NCBI GenBank assembly: GCA_003116975.1
Contig: BGKB01000047.1
Location: 62,001-126,000 of the forward strand
Length of the DNA stretch: 64,000 nucleotides
Reading direction: 5' to 3'
Source: Aurantiochytrium sp. KH105
Taxonomy: Eukaryota; Sar; Bigyra; Thraustochytrida; Thraustochytriidae
This document shows, piece by piece, positions 38,232 through 51,889 of the stretch. Each line of letters starts with the position of its first letter. The first letter of the stretch is position 1. The notes beneath the pieces were generated by a model, which saw nothing but the letters and a program-made list of their open reading frames with translations, made no database searches and was not told where the DNA came from. A program made the position numbers and the translations under genes.

Positions 38232-41200
38232 CAACAACAACAACAACAGCGAAGAGGACGAGGACGAGGAAGAGGAAGAGGAGACTATTGAGGGCGTTGC
38301 TTTCATGTATGGACACGAAGATGGACTGGAGACTGCGCGAACATCATCAAGTGAGGACGCGCACGAGGCAAAAGATGATCAGAGTGAAGAAGATGATGCG
38401 GTTGCAGCGGCGAACATGCTAACTTGGCGCAAAGGGTTCGTTGTTGGCGACAAACGTCCGACCAAACGGTCTGGACACACATTCACAGTTCTTGGCTCAA
38501 ACGCCTTTCTTTTTGGCGGCTGCGACGCTCAGAGCCCCGCCGGGCCAACCGGTGAGCTTTGGCAGCTAAAAATGCTGGGCAACTTTGAATGGCTTCGCCT
38601 CGACGAACAGGTCGAAAAGGCTGGAGGACTACCGGTGGCGCGCTGGCTGCACAGTGCTTGCGTTTTCGATAAAAAGTTCATCATTGTTTTTGGAGGCTTC
38701 CACTCGAGCAAACGGCGACTCAACGATCTCTGGATGTTTGACACAATCACGCTTCAATGGTCGTGCCTCTTTCCTGGCACGAGCACTGCGATCGACGATA
38801 GTGCTGCAAACGGTGCAGATGAGGGCAAAACGCTTTGCGTTGCATCCAAGAACCCAGCTTCCGACTTTGCGCCGCCGCCCAGGGGAGGGCACTCGGCGTC
38901 CATCGTTGAAGACAAAATGTGGGTCTTTGGCGGCTACGGAGGCCAGGGATATGCCCGTCGTGACCACAACGATCTGTTCATGCTCAGCCTTCCCGACATG
39001 ACCTGGGAACGCGCTCCACCACTGAAAGGAACTCCGCCGCGACCACGCTCAGGACACACGGCTTCAGTCATCGACACCAGCATTTATATCTTTGGCGGCT
39101 GGAGTGCCATGGAGCAACTTGGAGACCTCTGTATCCTCGACACGCGCCATCTCACGTGGTCGATCCTTGACTCCTTTATGGACCCGCGCTGGGGCCATAC
39201 TGCTTGTAGTGTCGAGGCCATTCCGTATTGGAAAATCTTCTATTTTGGTGGTTGCACGGGCAATCTTGCGGAAACAAGACGAGCGCAAGGTGCATTGTCT
39301 GCGCGCGTGCTCACACTTGATACTGGGACCTGTATCTTCGACCGCCCAAAAGTCCGCGGCGATATTCCATGTGGTCGCGCCGACACGACCTTTGGCTATG
39401 ACGCCAAAGGGAGTCGGCTCGTCATGTTTGGCGGGTGGGCGAATCAATGGCTCGACGACATTTTCACCCTTGACGTCGGGTGCGTTGTTGGCCCGCCTTA
39501 TTCGATTCTTGGCGTCTTTCCTCGCCAAGGACCTCTCACGGGCGGCACAGAGCTCACCATATCGGGACTGGATTTTGTCCATGACCCAAATGATCCGCGA
39601 ATTAAAGTGCGCTTCATCGCCAAAGGTGGCTACATCCTCGACGCCCCCGGCAACTTTGTCAACGGCGAAACCATCACGTGCATCTCGCCTGACTTTGATT
39701 CTCTCTTGCAAGGAGACGTCGATGCTGCACAATTTGAGGTAGACGTCCGCGTCGCTTTCAGAGACGATTCATTCACCGTCACCTCGCAAAAATTCACCTT
39801 CATCACCGTCACCGTCGCGGAGGCCTGTCTGGCCTATGGCCCAGGTCTCATCGATGGCGGTTGCCCAGGTGTTCCGACAATGTTCGTCGTGCACGCGAAC
39901 GATGTCACCGGCTCACAGCGCGCTACAGGAGGGGATGAATTTGTCGTACGCGTCTCGGGAGACGAGGTTGCTGTGCTCGACGCAACGATCGAAGACAACG
40001 TGGATGGGTCCTACGCTGTCGAGTACACTGCCCCGCTGGCGGGCGAGTACGTCATCGAAGTCGAATACACCGGTACGTTTCGTGACGATACAGGGCAAGT
40101 ATACGAGACTGGCAAAGCCGGACCGATCCGGGGAAGCCCCTTCACTGTCAATTTCATCGAAGGCGCAGCAAGAGCCTCGAACAAAATGAATGGCCCTCTA
40201 CTTCGCGAGACGGTCGACCGTAAATTCCAAGCCACGAAAAAACTCATTTCCGCAACGAGGGTTCAACTCCAAAAAGCCATCTCGCCCGGATACGCCGTGG
40301 AGCTTGCAGCCGACATCAAGGCTGTTATCGCAGTCAAGGAGAAGCTCTATCTCGTCGAAACGGAAAGAGCTGTGCTAGAACTCGATCTTGACCTATTCGA
40401 GTGCATTGCTCGGCATCTCGCAGAAAGCTACGGCGTCAAATCGGACAAACGATTGCGCGAAATTGCCGCTATGCGCGAGGAATGGGCTACCATCACAGAG
40501 GGTCAACCCAACCTTCTCGTGCAAGCTACCGCAGCTTTGCGCCCGCACGTGATTGCGCACGGAGACAAGACACAGGCCCAGCTCCTCGAATACGAGGAGA
40601 CGGTCCTTGCATACGAAAGGTCGATCAAACACCTTCCATGCTTCAGCTGGAATGCGGGCCCCGAGGGCGGTATGAATGCGCTAGCAGAAGCTGTCGAGGC
40701 CCACGAGGCGCGTCTCGTCGCCCACGCAGAAATGCAAAAACTCGCCAAGCTCTTTGAATTCCCAGCACTCTGTCATGGCGCCAACACGGCAATGGATCGT
40801 GTCGAAAGAACGCTCGAGCATGCCCAGGATCTCTGGGAAGTGGCCGCGGACGCGCTCATATTCATGGACGAGTCGAAAGCGACACTTTGGCGCAACGTGC
40901 GCCCTGCTCTTCTTGAAGAGGAGGCTAGGAAACGCGCGAAAACCGTCAGCCATCTCCCGCGCGACGTGCACGATACGGATGCCTTCCGGGGACTTGAACG
41001 AGACGTAAAGAACTTTCTTCTCACATGCCCGCTCATCTCGCACCTCGGCAGCGAGGCGATGCGCGTGCGCCATTGGGACGAGCTTCGCGCAGCCATTGGA
41101 AAATCGTTCACGAGCCCGGCAGAAAATAAGAAGATGAGGCTTGGAGAAGTGGTTGACCTCAACCTACACGAGGTCGCAGACCAGGTTGAAGATGTAGCTA

Positions 41201-44200
41201 GTAAGGCCGCCAAGGAGGCCAAGGTCGAGAATGCACTCACGCGAATCGAACGCATGTGGTCCACTTCGCAGTTCCAAGAGGATGATGGACGTTTTGAGGC
41301 CGCCGATGCACCGCCTTACCTATCATTGGCTGAAGAGGAGCTCGCTACGCTCGATGCAGATCAAGCGGCGGTCGACGCCATGGCAAATTCGCCGCACGCG
41401 CTTCCCTTCATGGATCCTTACGCAACTGCCGAAGGCGTAAAAGGCAAAGGGGTCAAGTACTGGAAAAACATTCTTGCGAGCGCCGTCAAGATCGTAAATT
41501 CGCTCGCATCCATCCAGAGTTCTTGGGCGTATCTTGCAACCCTCTTCTTGCAGTCAGATGAGGTCAAAGAGGCTTTACCCAGTGACGCCAAACGCTTTGC
41601 TGCCCTTGACGAGGACGTTCGCAAGCTCTTAGAAGACGCCAGAAGCAACAAGCTCTTGCTCAGTTTTTGCGCCAAGCCTGGTCGTGCGGATAACATGGAA
41701 GAGGTTAACGAGCAACTTGCTCTATGTAAGACGAGTCTCGGGAACTTTATTGCTTCTAAACGGGCCTCCTTTCCACGTTTCTACTTTGCGGCAGAGTCTC
41801 AGGTGCTCGACATCTTGAGCAATGGATCCAAGCCGACTGAGGTCCTCAAACATCTTTCAGCAGTCTTTCCCGCAATTTCGACACTCCAGACCGAAGGCGT
41901 CTACGCCTCTCATTGGTTGTCCCTCGACAAGCAAGAGTGCGGAGCTTTTGACACACCTGTTGTGCTTAAAGGACAGGTCGAAACGTATTTGCGGGATATT
42001 GATGTTGCATGCCAACAAGCACTCGAAACCTCACTGTCAAAGAGCCTTACAAGGTACAAGACGCAGCAGCGGAGGGACTGGAGTGTGCACAAGAATGAAA
42101 AGGGTTTCGCCCCCGAGGTGCTGCAGATCGCCCTGCTTGTTTGCAGAATCAGCGTCACGCAGGACATTGAAGCAGCCTTTGCCGCCCTCAAATCTGGAAA
42201 TCGAGACGCCATGCGCGACTACTCGGCCAAATCGAGGCAGCAACTCGCTGACATGGCCAAGGCTGCGCGCCAGACAACCTCAACTCTCGCGCCTAGCGAC
42301 CTTATCCGTATTGCCTGCGTTCTGGCTCTCGATGTTCATACGCGGGATCTCGTCGACTCCTTTGTGCAGCGGCAGATCTCTTCATCTGCCTCGTTTGACT
42401 GGCAGCGTCAGCTCAAACAGCGACAAACGGGTGCAACGGAGATTTGTGGCGCCAACTTTACGTACGGATTCGAGTACGTTGGTCATTTTACTCGTATCTC
42501 CCCAACGCCAGCCTTCGACCAGGCGCTTCTTGTGACTGCACAGGCTTTGAGGCTTCAAATGGGTTGCGTCCTTCGAGGTCCAGCCGTATCTGGCAAAACG
42601 GAAGTCATTCGCGAGCTCGGTGCAACAATGGGAAGATATTGTCTCATTTTCAACTGCACGCCGCAGACGACTCTTCACACTCTCGCGTCCCTCTTTGCGG
42701 GACTCGCGGCAACCGGATCGTGGCTTTGCCTCGAGGAGTTTGACCGTTTGCCGCAAAGCGTCCTTGCCGCTTGCGTTGGCCGTGTAAAGCGACTCTTTGA
42801 TGCGCGTAGTCGTGGACAAACCTCCGTACTTGATGAGTCTTCCTTGGATTCAGTCTCGCATCATCGGCAACCAGAGCAACAAACACCAATGACGGTCGTA
42901 GAAATTCCGCTTCATGCCGACTTTGCTCTTTTTGCAACGCTCGGAAAATCGCAAGGTCGCACGTCTTTACCCGAAGGACTTGATACGTATCTTCGTCCTG
43001 TGACTACCAGCGTACCGGAACGAAGGCCAATTTGTGAGGCTCTGCTGTTCGCGGGAGGCTTCGAGCAGGCAACCCCGCTGAGCGCCAAAGTTTGTAACCT
43101 CTTTGCCTCGTGTCACGAGGTTTTACCTGAGCGTCCTTTTTATGACTGGAGTCTTCGCGCACTCCGCGCACTCGTCACTCGAGCCGGGCATATGCGTCGG
43201 GAGTGGACTCTTGATCCAACTACGCAAGACGACGAGACAAGTCTACTCTTGCGGGCGCTTTTGAACTTGCTTCAACCGATCATCGCGCCCGGTGACGTCC
43301 AGATTTTTAACGGTCTCGTGATAGATCTTTTCCCGCTTCCCACGTCTGCGCCAACGCATCTTCAAGCTTCGTCGTCTGAAGACGCAAACAATCAAGAGAG
43401 CGAGGAATACGAGACCTCGAGAGATGATGTCCAGACTCGGGCCGAAAAGTCTCAGCACGTCGACATGGGCAGCGAGACCGAGCTTGAAATCGCTGTCAAA
43501 GAAGCTTCTGCAGCACGTGAGCTGTGGCCAGATCAAGACTTTCTCTCGACGGTCGTCAACCTCGAAGAGCTTCTAAAAGTTCGTCAAGCGGTCTTTCTTG
43601 TTGGCGAGGCTGGTGCCGGCAAGTCCGAGTGTTGGCGTACGCTGCAGCGCTCTCGGCAACTGCTCAAGCGCAAAACAAGTACAAAGGTTCTTCTTCCACA
43701 AGCCCATTCGGCTGATTTCTTTTTCGGTCGCCTCTCGCACAGCAATGGAGACTGGGAAGACGGGCTACTCTGCAAAGCCACGCGTGAATGTGCCACTGCT
43801 CCGACACCCGAAGATGGCGGCCCAAAGGAGAATTGGATCGTGCTTGACGGAGAATTTTCTTCCATCTGGTTTGACTCTCTCAACACCTTGCTCGATGACA
43901 ACAAAACCCTTTCTCTTGCATCGGGGGAACGAGTTTCGCTTCCTTGGCACACGCGAGTTCTTTTTGAGCTGGGCACTCTTGAGCACACGAGTCCTTCTGC
44001 AGTCTCGCGAGCGGCAATTTTACACCTTTCGAGCGCCGCTGGATCACAATGGAGGGCACTTATCGCTTCATGGATTCAGCGAAAAGAGTGGGACGACCAC
44101 GCCAAAGAAGCTATTACTACCTTTTTCCACGACTACGTAGCTCTGGCCCTCGCAGAATACGACAAGAGGACTTTTCGCCCTCTTGTGCCTGTCCTACACA

Positions 44201-47200
44201 CAGAAATTGTCACAACGCTTCTGAAGATGCTGGATGCAGTCATTGGCGCGGACGAAGAGAGACTCGTGGGCACGGCGGAGAATCTGAAGGATGCAACCCA
44301 GGCGCTTGAGCCGGCATTCGTATTTTGCATGGTGTGGGCTCTTGGCGCACCACTAACTGAGGACGCTGGAGCAGACCAGCGCCGTGAGCTCTCTGGCTGG
44401 TGGAAAACGACGTTCAAAAACGTCAAATTTCCAGCGCGCGATACTGTTTTTGACTACTACCTCGATACGGCCACCGGCAAGTTCGAGCTATGGAAAAACT
44501 CGCCGCAATTCACTGCGGCTGCAGCAGCTGCTGCAGCGGACCCGATCAATGGCCCAAATGGACCTGACGCATCGAGCCTCCATGGTATTTTTGTTCCGAC
44601 GCCAGAGACCTCGAGCGCAATGTTTTGGCTTGAGCGCATGATTGCACTCGAGTACGGGTTTTTGCTGATCGGAGGTGCTGGTTCGGGCAAGACGCGGCTT
44701 GTTCGTACTGCGCTTCGCGACCTAGATCCCAATGAGCAGGTGTCCGCGTCTATCGCGCTGCAGTACAATAGCAGTGCTGCTAGTCTTCATCAAGCGTTGA
44801 TCGTGCACTTGGAAAAGAAAAATGCACTCGTCTGGGGACCCCCCGGCGACGACAAGCAGCTCGCCGTCTTTCTTGACGATTTGCATCTTCCTCAAAAAAC
44901 CACAGCGAGGGGAGAGCACCAGGTGCACGCAAGCCTTCGACAAGTCTTAGAGATGGGCCAAGCATACGATGGCGCGTCGCTCGGAACAAAGCAAATTCAG
45001 AACTGTCACTACGTCGGCAGCGCCACGTGCCGAAAAGGTCAACGTCCACTCTCCAAGCGCCTGCAAAGGCACTTTATGACCTTTGGCGTTGCGTTTCCTG
45101 GCATGTCGTCTCTGCAAGCGATCTTCGGACCAATTCTGCAATCACATTTGCGACATTTTGAAGATGGTGTTAAGGCGCTCGGCAACACCCTCGTGGAGGC
45201 AGTGGCCGGCCTGCACATGGACATTATGGTCAAACTTCGTCCTTCGGCGGCAGCTCCTCACTACGATTTCAATTTGCGACACATAACGCGTGTTTTTCAG
45301 GGCCTTCTCACTGCGCAGCCAGCAGACTTTAACGACGCGACCACTTTTGTCAAGCTCTGGTGCCACGAATCAGAGCGAGTCTATGCCGACGGTCTCGTGA
45401 GCAGCATCGATCTGATCAAGTTCCGCGACTTGCTCCTTGGCCAGGCTAGGCGCAAGTTTCCAGCAGCAAATATGACCAAACACTGCGGTGACGACCCTTC
45501 CGATCCACTCATTGTCTGCCACTTTGCGCCACAAGACGGACAAGTTGATGACGAACCTGTTTACAGGTTTGTCAACGCCTATGAAGATCTCGTGCCCGCG
45601 CTCGACGCTGCATTGGACGACCTCAATACCTTCAAGTTGCCACTTGACCTTGTCTTCTTCGACGAGGTCATTTCGCACGTTTGCCGCATTGCTCGCGTCT
45701 TACATGCTTCCCGTGGGCATTGCTTGCTCGTTGGTGCAGGAGGGTGCGGCAAATCGTCGCTTGCGCGGGTTGCCGCTCAGGTCTCGAATCTGTCGCTCTC
45801 TTTGCTCCCTGTGCGCGATGCATCAAGTGGGCAAGAGCTCAAAGAGGAGCTGCGCAATCTCTGTACAGCTGTGGGGGTCGGTGGAGAACGCCGTTGCGTG
45901 CTTGTACGCGATCGCGATGTAAGACAAGGAGGTCTAGGGCTTCTTGCGTACGCGTCGGACCTCGTGATGACAGGATCACGACTTGCAGAGCTTTTCTCCG
46001 AGGAAGAGCGCGAGTCAATCGCACAAAGCGTTGCGATCACCGCCAAGGCCGCAGGGTATAAACAAGACGTGGCGGGCAGCTTTGCCTACTTTGCTGAGAA
46101 AGTCCAAAAGGACCTGCACTGGATCTTCTCCTTTGATCCGATGGCCTGTGACCTCCAATCGTGGTTGCGCGCATTCCCAGCGCTGGCTCAGGGCACAGTG
46201 GTCAACTGGTTCCACCCTTGGCCAGAAAAAGCGCTTCGCAGCGTGGCCGTGATGCTGCTCGAAGACCTGGAACTCGAGTCTGACGAAGTTCGCCGCGGTG
46301 CAGAAACGTTTATGGTCTCTGCGTACACGAGCTCTCAAAAGCTTGCTCAGTCATTCGCTACATCCGCAGATATTACCACGGTACATCCGTTGCGTGCATT
46401 TGTGGACTGCCAACGCGCCTTTTGCGAGGATCTCCATTCTCGCCGCGCTGCGAATCGTCAAAAAAAGAGCCGCCTTGAAAACGTCGCGGAGCGAATGCAC
46501 GAGGCAGATCGTCTCGTGAACTCGCTCGAAGAGGCGATTCAGGCTCAGGAGGAAGATGCCGAAGAGAAAACCATGCTTGCAGAGGCACAGGCCGAAGAAG
46601 TTGCTCGCGATGCGGCCGTCGTTGCGGAAGAGAGCAAGCTGGTCGTGGTGGAGCAAGCCAAGGTAGACGAGATTGCTGCCGAAGCTCAGGCAATTAAAGA
46701 TGACGCGCAAGCTGAGTTCGACAAGGCCGAGCCACTGCTGAAAAAGGCCCTCGATGCACTTGATCTGCTCACCAAAAAGGACCTTGGCGAGTGCAAGGCC
46801 ATGGGCTCGCCGCCCAAAGGCGTTGATGACGTCTTTTGTGCCGTGCTCATTCTTTTGGCAGGCGTTGACCCTCGCATCAAGCTCAACAAGTCCGGCAAAC
46901 CCGAAGATCTATCGTGGGACGCGTGCAAGAAGGATCTCATGGGCAATATCAACGAGTTCCTCAATCAGCTCAAGTACTTTAAGGAGGCTGTCGAAGACTT
47001 TCGCGTTCCCAAGGTCAACTGGGCCAATGTTCGACCCATTCTTCAGCTTGACCACTTTCAACCAGAGACTGTGGAAAGGAAAAGTAAGGCAGCCGGGGCC
47101 TTAGCTTCCTGGGTCGAGAATATCGTCGTGTACTACGATACAATTCTCTGTGTAGAGCCAAAGCGACAGCTCTTGCAAGAGGTAGAAGGCCGTTTGGCGA

Positions 47201-50200
47201 AAGCGACATCTGTGCTCGACAGGGTAAAGGCAAAAGTAGGTGAACTCGAGATCCGTCTCGCCAAGCTCCGCGAGGATCTCGCAGAAGCAGAAACCCTCCG
47301 CGATGAAGCCGTGCAGCTCTTGCAGCTTAGCCAGCTCAAACTCGGTCTCGCGCAGCGCTTGACTACCGCGCTCTCGTCTGAGACAGACCGCTGGGCAGCC
47401 ACGATCGAGAAGCTTGACCAAGAATTCGAGGTTCTTTTGGGTGACGCCCTTTTGCGCGCCGTCTTCTTGGCGTATGCAGGTCCTTTCGACGCAAACTGCA
47501 GGAATTTTCTTGCGACAAAAGAGTGGCTTCCGTTTCTGGCCAAGGCAGCAGCCGGAGAAGCGATTCCTGTCAGCGAAAACTTTCTCCCTGCCAGCATTGT
47601 GTCGTCGCGTCACGAGAGAACCTCTTGGCAAGTCGAAGGGCTCCCCGCAGATCCGACGTCGTCGGAAAACGCCGCGCTGCTCATGGCATGCAATTCGAAG
47701 CGCTGGCCTCTTGTTTTGGACCCGCATTTGCATGCTTTGGCCTGGTTGCGAACGATGTGCAGCCATCGCAGCGAAAGCTGGATTACACTGCACGTCGATT
47801 CGCCCGAGCTAGTCAGCAAATTAGGTGTCGCTATTGCCGCCGGTCATACTGTCGTTCTTGAAGGCATCGAGCCGTCGTTGACCAACTGCACAGATCTGAT
47901 GTCTCTCATGCTGCGTCAAGCCAGTAAACGCGGTGCGCGCGACATTGTTACGATAGGGAACGCAGAAGTCGAGCTCCACGAAAAGTTCAGGCTGATTCTG
48001 CACACGAGCTGCTCGCGAGCTCGCTTTCCTGCTGATCTACTCACCGCCTGCTCGCTCATCAACTTTTCCACGTCGCAGGACGGCCTCGAGGATGAACTTC
48101 TCGAGCTTGTGGCGAGAAAGGAACATCCCGATCTTTCGTTTCAAATTGATCAGCTGACAAGTCTTCAGAGACGCCTCGTGGTGCAACGGGAAGATCTCGA
48201 GGACGCTATTCTCGTCTCGCTAGCAGACGCCGAAGGAGATGTCTGCGCGGACGAGCCGCTCATTGGAGAATTGGAAAAGTCAAAGACACGTCTTGACTCG
48301 ATCGCTGATCTAGCCGCCGCGACAACCGACAATACCAAGCTTCTCAAAGACTTTATCTCAAAGTATCGACCCGTAGCACGGAGGAGCGCACTTCTCTTTG
48401 GCATCATGTCCCAGATGCACAAACTTCACCCCAGCTATACGTACTCGCTCAATGTATTTGCGAGTATGCTTATTCGCGGTATCGCCTTGGTGACCAAGCC
48501 GCCGCCAACAAGCGACGAGGCTTCAGGCATGGCGGAACGTCTCCGCGCCAAAGTTCGTAATGTAGTTATCACGGAGCGATTTGCTTGGGACAAGAGCACC
48601 TTGCGAGATGAGACACTCAATGCTTTGGAGGGTTCTGACGCGAGTTCAGATGTCTCTTCAGGTGCTCTCGTGGGTGCTCAGGAAACTGTTGAGTCCATTT
48701 CAGCAATAAGCGATGCAGAGGTCGAAGAGCGGTGCAGCGTACTCAATCGCTCCATTACCAACATGGTCTTTACCTTCCTTCGTATTGGACTTCTTGATCG
48801 TCACGCGCTCACAGTCGCTTCTCACCTATGCTTTCAAGTTCTCCACGAGGAAGGCGAGCTCGAGAATGGGGAAGTCGACGCTTTGGTCACATGTCGCCCG
48901 GCGGCGAGCACGGGATCGATGGGCCCCTTGTCGACGTGGATGCCGGCAGATGTATGGGCTCGCATCAAAGGTCTTGAAAGCGTAGATGGTCTGCAGAGTA
49001 TTGGCGACGATATCATGTCTGACTCGGATGACTGGAAAGAATGGTATCTGTCAAGCGCGCCAGAGGAGAAACGCATTCCAGGGGAGCTTGGCGAGCTCAG
49101 TGAGCACAAGAGATTGTTGATTATTCTCGCGATTCGTCCTGACCGCCTTTGCGAGAAACTCGGGGGATTTGTGTCCTCGAACATGGGGCCTCTTTTCGTT
49201 GACCGCCAAGCGGCCTTTGATATGGATGGCGTCATGCAGGTCACTTCGGCGTCGACACCTATTATTGTACTTTCTTCCCGCACCGTGGACGCTGTTGCCT
49301 TGGTGGAAGCATTGGCGCTCCGTTCGGAGAAAGGGCTTGAGCAGCGCCCACCCTCGATGCGTCCTGCGACGCCTGCCAAACCTAAGGCAGGAAAGGACGA
49401 CCAAGACGAAGCAGACGGCGGCGACGGCAGTGAAGCCGCAACCTCTCGTCTTGTCATGATTTTCCTCGGCGGGGGCAAGGTTGCTTTTGATGCTGTTGAA
49501 GAGTCCATTCTGGCGTGCGCAGAAGCAGGACACTGGATCATGCTTCGTGACGCACATCTAGCAAAGGACTGGCTTCCCCGACTGGAAAATGTCTTGCGTG
49601 CCGCAGCAACTGCCGCGCACGACGAGTTTCGGTGCTTCATGTCTGCGCCTGCCGAGAGCTTTCATCGAGACGTGCCGCAGGTGCTCTTGCAGAGTGCTGT
49701 CAAGGTGGCATGGGATGCTGGGCCAGATTTCCGCACCAATCTTGAGGTGGCCTGGGCTAGTTTTCCTCAGTCGCGCATCGATGCCTGCACCAGCAATCGT
49801 TTCGAGTTTCAGCAAACGCTCTTCGCATTATCCGTATTCCACGCGATGATGCTTGGGCGACGCAAGTTTGGATCCCTCGGCTGGTCGAATTCGTGGGGTT
49901 TTACGGATAGCGATGCGCAGCTTGCGGCGGATGCAGCAGAGCGCTACGTCGCTGCTTCAGAAGTTCAGCCAGGAAGCATTGCATGGAGGGAACTACGATG
50001 TATCGTTGCAGATCTGCTATACGGCGGACGCATTGACGAATCGCGCGACCTCGAAATTGTGCGTGCCCAACTCGCCGCGCTTTGGCAAGCAAAGCTTGTG
50101 CGTGAAGACAAGAAAGCATTTGAGCTTACTCCGGGTTTTACAGCGCCTGAAGCAGGCCTTTCCCACAAGCAAGTTCAAACGATGCTGCGCAAAAAGCTCC

Positions 50201-51561
50201 CCAAAGATTGCCCTGAAATGTATGGGGTAAAGAGCTTTGTGGACAGCAAATTTTGGGTAATGCGGCAAAAGAGTCTTTGTGCAGGCCTTGCGCTGCTTGC
50301 AAGTGGCGCAAAGATCGAACAGGTTCCCGCCCCGGATGATCGCGCCGGCAAGTTGCGCGGTATCGTCAAGAGCCTGCTCGAGCGGCTGCCAAGCTCGTTT
50401 AATCTTGAAGAGGCAGAAGCTCTGGCAAAACCAGCGCTCGAAGACCCTAAAGCTGCCAATGCACCACTCGTGATGGTGGCGTTGCAAGAGGCCAAGCTTA
50501 TGAATGATTTGCTTGAGCGCGTGCGCTTGACACTTGACGAACTGCAACAGGCACTCGATGGGCTGCAAGACATGCGCCCTCCGCTAATCGAAGTCGGGGA
50601 CATGCTCTTGGCACAGCGGGTGCCCGGCGTGACCATGGATCAGAAGAGTACAGAGCTCTCTCACACCGGCAGTGGTGGCATTGGCGGTACGGGTACTGCA
50701 GAATCAGGTCCAATGGAAGTAACTGATTGTAATGAGGATGGCGAGAGATTTTCATGGGCAGGGATTTCGTGGCCTTCGACAAAGCCATTGGATGGCTGGT
50801 TCGATGATCTGGTGCAACACGCAGATCAACTTCGGCACTGGATGCAAGACTTTGCTATGCCCAAATCTTTTTGGCTGCCGGGATTTCTCCGACCACTCGG
50901 TCTACTCTCGGCTGTACGACAGCTTGCAGCGCGTAGGGACAACGTGGCGGTCGAGACACTTACTTTTGCGACCGAAGTGACGATGCATCGCGACACGAGC
51001 ACAATTGATGCCCCTCCTGATTGCGGCGGAGCAGGCATCTTTCTTCATGGCTTGAGCATGGAGGGTGCACGATATTACTTGGGCGATACCGTGGATGACG
51101 CTTTAGAGGAGGAGGAATTTTTTGACGATGAGGATGGCGATCGACGCGTAGAAGATGAAATGGATGATGACGACGAGGAGGAGGAGGACGAGGGAAATGA
51201 AGACAACGAAGGCAGCAGCAGGAATGGAAACGGGCCTCGGAAGGGCCATCGCTACACCATGGGTAAGACACGATGCGGAGGCTTTATCGTCCAGAGTGGC
51301 CTCCGGAACTCTGTTTTCCCAATGCCTGTCATTCTCCTGCGAACCGTTCCCATCGAGCCGACATGGGAGGTTGCGCCAGGCGGCTTTCTTCGAAGTGAAG
51401 ACGACTCTATCTACAGCTGTCCAGTGTACGCAACGTCGATGCGGAGTGATAGCGAGAATGACGCCTCAAATGGCCTCTTGTTTTTGGCAACACTTCGCAC
51501 ACGCGTTCCTTGCCAGCAATGGGTGCTCGCAAATCTATCTCTAGTCTTGCGCCCAATGTAG
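38113..51561 (+). CDS. Kelch-containing axonemal outer-arm dynein heavy chain (alpha type)
   Basis: 4482 residues in one uninterrupted exon from ATG 38113 (the frame is open to 37948 only through GTG). After an acidic, Ser/Asn-repeat head come six kelch units (~105-450, e.g. RSGHTFTVLGSNAFLFGG). An IPT/TIG domain (~463-560) and a filamin-type Ig domain (~573-683) follow. This head is known from Chlamydomonas outer-arm alpha heavy chain (about 4500 residues). The stem and linker lead to AAA+ P-loops GPAVSGKT (~1489), GEAGAGKS (~1831), GGAGSGKT (~2186) and GAGGCGKS (~2541). The stalk coiled coils are at ~2785-2893 and ~3016-3103, with the microtubule-binding tip between. AAA1 Walker B reads CLEEFDR instead of the usual CFDEFNR. 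A very acidic insert sits near 51105-51240. It drives flagellar beating. Confidence 0.94.
38191..38250. repeat. In-frame (AGC)n(AAC)n repeat
   Basis: About ten AGC units followed by nine AAC units encode a Ser tract then an Asn tract near the dynein N-terminus. It is likely variable in length. Confidence 0.85.
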
Positions 51562-51889
51562 ACACGAAAATACCGAAAAGAATAGAAAGAAAAAAGGGAA
51601 TAACACCCTGCTATAGATCTCATCTCGACTCTCTTTGAATAAGCATGTCCTTTTCTTTTCTGTGGATGAAGATTTCTCGATTAACGCAACAATGTTCTCT
51701 ATTTCGCAAGCGCCCATTCAGCCAAGCATCGCTTTCACTCTCCACCACGCGGATGTCTACGCTAAACATATCAACCATGTGGATGCCCACCTGACAAAAC
51801 AGACTTTCTGGTGGTGGAACAGGAAAAAAGAGTGGTATTATACATTCAATGCAATCAATGCAATCAATGCCAGAACTTTGACGACAATC
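51562..51889. other. Convergent 3' spacer
   Basis: 328 AT-richer bases between the stops of the dynein gene and the convergent histidine kinase gene. Both 3' UTRs should lie here. No gene seen. Confidence 0.5.
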
